Source: Burkholderia pseudomultivorans (GTDB lineage Bacteria; Pseudomonadota; Gammaproteobacteria; Burkholderiales; Burkholderiaceae). From it: 64,000 nucleotides of DNA. How positions within the stretch are numbered: the stretch's first letter is position 1; the number at the start of each line of letters is the position of its first letter. The translations under genes were made by a program, and so were the position numbers. This document shows positions 63,533 to 64,000 of this stretch, in pieces. Under the pieces are notes generated by a model. That model saw only the letters and a program-made list of their open reading frames with translations, made no database searches and was not told where the DNA came from. The DNA lies in contig NZ_CP013378.1 of assembly GCF_001718415.1 (NCBI RefSeq), positions 558,001 to 622,000 on the forward strand, read 5' to 3'.

Positions 63533-64000
63533 ATGATGGCATTGTGCTGGCACGGCAAGCGCGCCGTGCATTACGAACGGGTGGACGATCCGGCGATCGC
63601 GCATCCGCGCGACGCGATCGTGAAGGTCGCGCTGTGCGCGATCGGCGGCGCCGACCTGCATCTGTACGACGCGGTGCTGCCGGGCCTGAAGGACGGTGCG
63701 GTCCTCGGCCGCGAATTCATGGGCGAGGTGGTCGAAGTCGGCAGCGAGAACCGGCACCTGCGCGTCGGCGATCGCGTCGTGGTGCCGTTCGCGATCGCGT
63801 GCGGCACCTGCGACGCGTGCCGGCGCGGCAACTACTCGGTGTGCGAAACCTCGAATCCGAATCGCGCGTTCGTGCAGCGCGTGTACGGGCAGGGCACCGG
63901 CGGCCTGTTTGGCTGCGGGCATCTGGCCGGCGGCTATCCGGGCGGGCAGGCCGAGTACGTGCGCGTGCCGTTCGCCGATGTCGGGCCGATCAGGATTCCG
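63533..64000 (+). CDS. Zinc-dependent alcohol dehydrogenase (truncated by window end)
   Basis: N-terminal 156 residues of a medium-chain zinc dehydrogenase. CAIGGADLHLYD is the catalytic-zinc segment (the usual Cys-Gly-Thr/Ser-Asp reads Gly-Gly-Ala-Asp here, so the catalytic Cys is displaced or missing), GREFMGEVVEVG replaces GHE, and CGTCDACRRGNYSVC holds the structural-zinc cysteines. YGQGTGGLFGCGHLAGGYPG corresponds to the family insertion. Related to, but clearly different from, the enzyme at 33734. The altered zinc residues are odd and worth checking with the full sequence. Confidence 0.85.
   Translation, partial: MMALCWHGKRAVHYERVDDPAIAHPRDAIVKVALCAIGGADLHLYDAVLPGLKDGAVLGREFMGEVVEVGSENRHLRVGDRVVVPFAIACGTCDACRRGNYSVCETSNPNRAFVQRVYGQGTGGLFGCGHLAGGYPGGQAEYVRVPFADVGPIRIP

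Overview
The window is very GC-rich (roughly two thirds G+C by eye, with strong G/C at third codon positions). Gene content and style fit a Burkholderia, most likely of the B. cepacia complex: a contact-dependent inhibition locus in the Burkholderia order (cdiA, cdiI, cdiB), an extended-signal-peptide adhesin, encapsulin with DyP peroxidase, MocR-type regulators and many small stress-type proteins. I see no rRNA, tRNA, CRISPR array, transposase or integrase. The density of catabolic, stress and surface genes suggests a secondary replicon; that is inference.

Layout. 1-10.7 kb: a ClpC-like unfoldase running off the left edge, a DyP peroxidase-encapsulin pair, a LysR DNA-binding-domain remnant coupled to a PsiE-family protein, two DUF1269 paralogues, a Rieske-FAD reductase and a MarC-family protein. 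10.9-19.5 kb: a catabolic island with an APH-fold kinase, a class III PLP enzyme, a divergent MocR regulator and a four-gene polyamine/amino-acid-type ABC importer; together they suggest uptake, phosphorylation and phospho-elimination of an amino alcohol or hydroxy-amino acid. 19.7-33.4 kb: the CDI locus. The first cdiA is broken by a one-base deletion inside a 1.15-kb segment that is repeated downstream, where it carries a second, different toxin end and its own small membrane immunity protein; cdiB closes the locus.

33.7-41.8 kb: a zinc alcohol dehydrogenase with a cysteine-rich copper-storage-type protein, a hybrid PAS histidine kinase, a BON-domain protein, and an unusual ABC exporter fused to a degenerate ATPase-like segment and a complete receiver domain. 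42.0-49.3 kb: a tightly overlapping seven-gene glycan operon (SDR, HAD phosphatase, two GT9 heptosyltransferase-like proteins, a carbamoyltransferase, GT2, GT4-like). 49.3-58.6 kb: two divergent sigma-54 activators, then GT2, PIG-L deacetylase, a membrane hybrid kinase, a UDP-glucuronate decarboxylase and a GT4; probably the regulators and remaining enzymes of the same glycan locus. 58.8-64.0 kb: a run of small stress-type genes all on the plus strand (BON protein, two SDRs, DUF2795, a glycine-rich membrane protein, DUF4142, ferritin-like protein), ending in a zinc alcohol dehydrogenase cut by the right edge.

The most noteworthy parts are the duplicated, frameshifted CDI toxin module (two unrecognised, hydrophobic toxin ends with two-helix membrane immunity proteins), the ABC exporter-receiver fusion, the carbamoylated-glycan operon, and the kinase/phospholyase/MocR catabolic island with its candidate operators.
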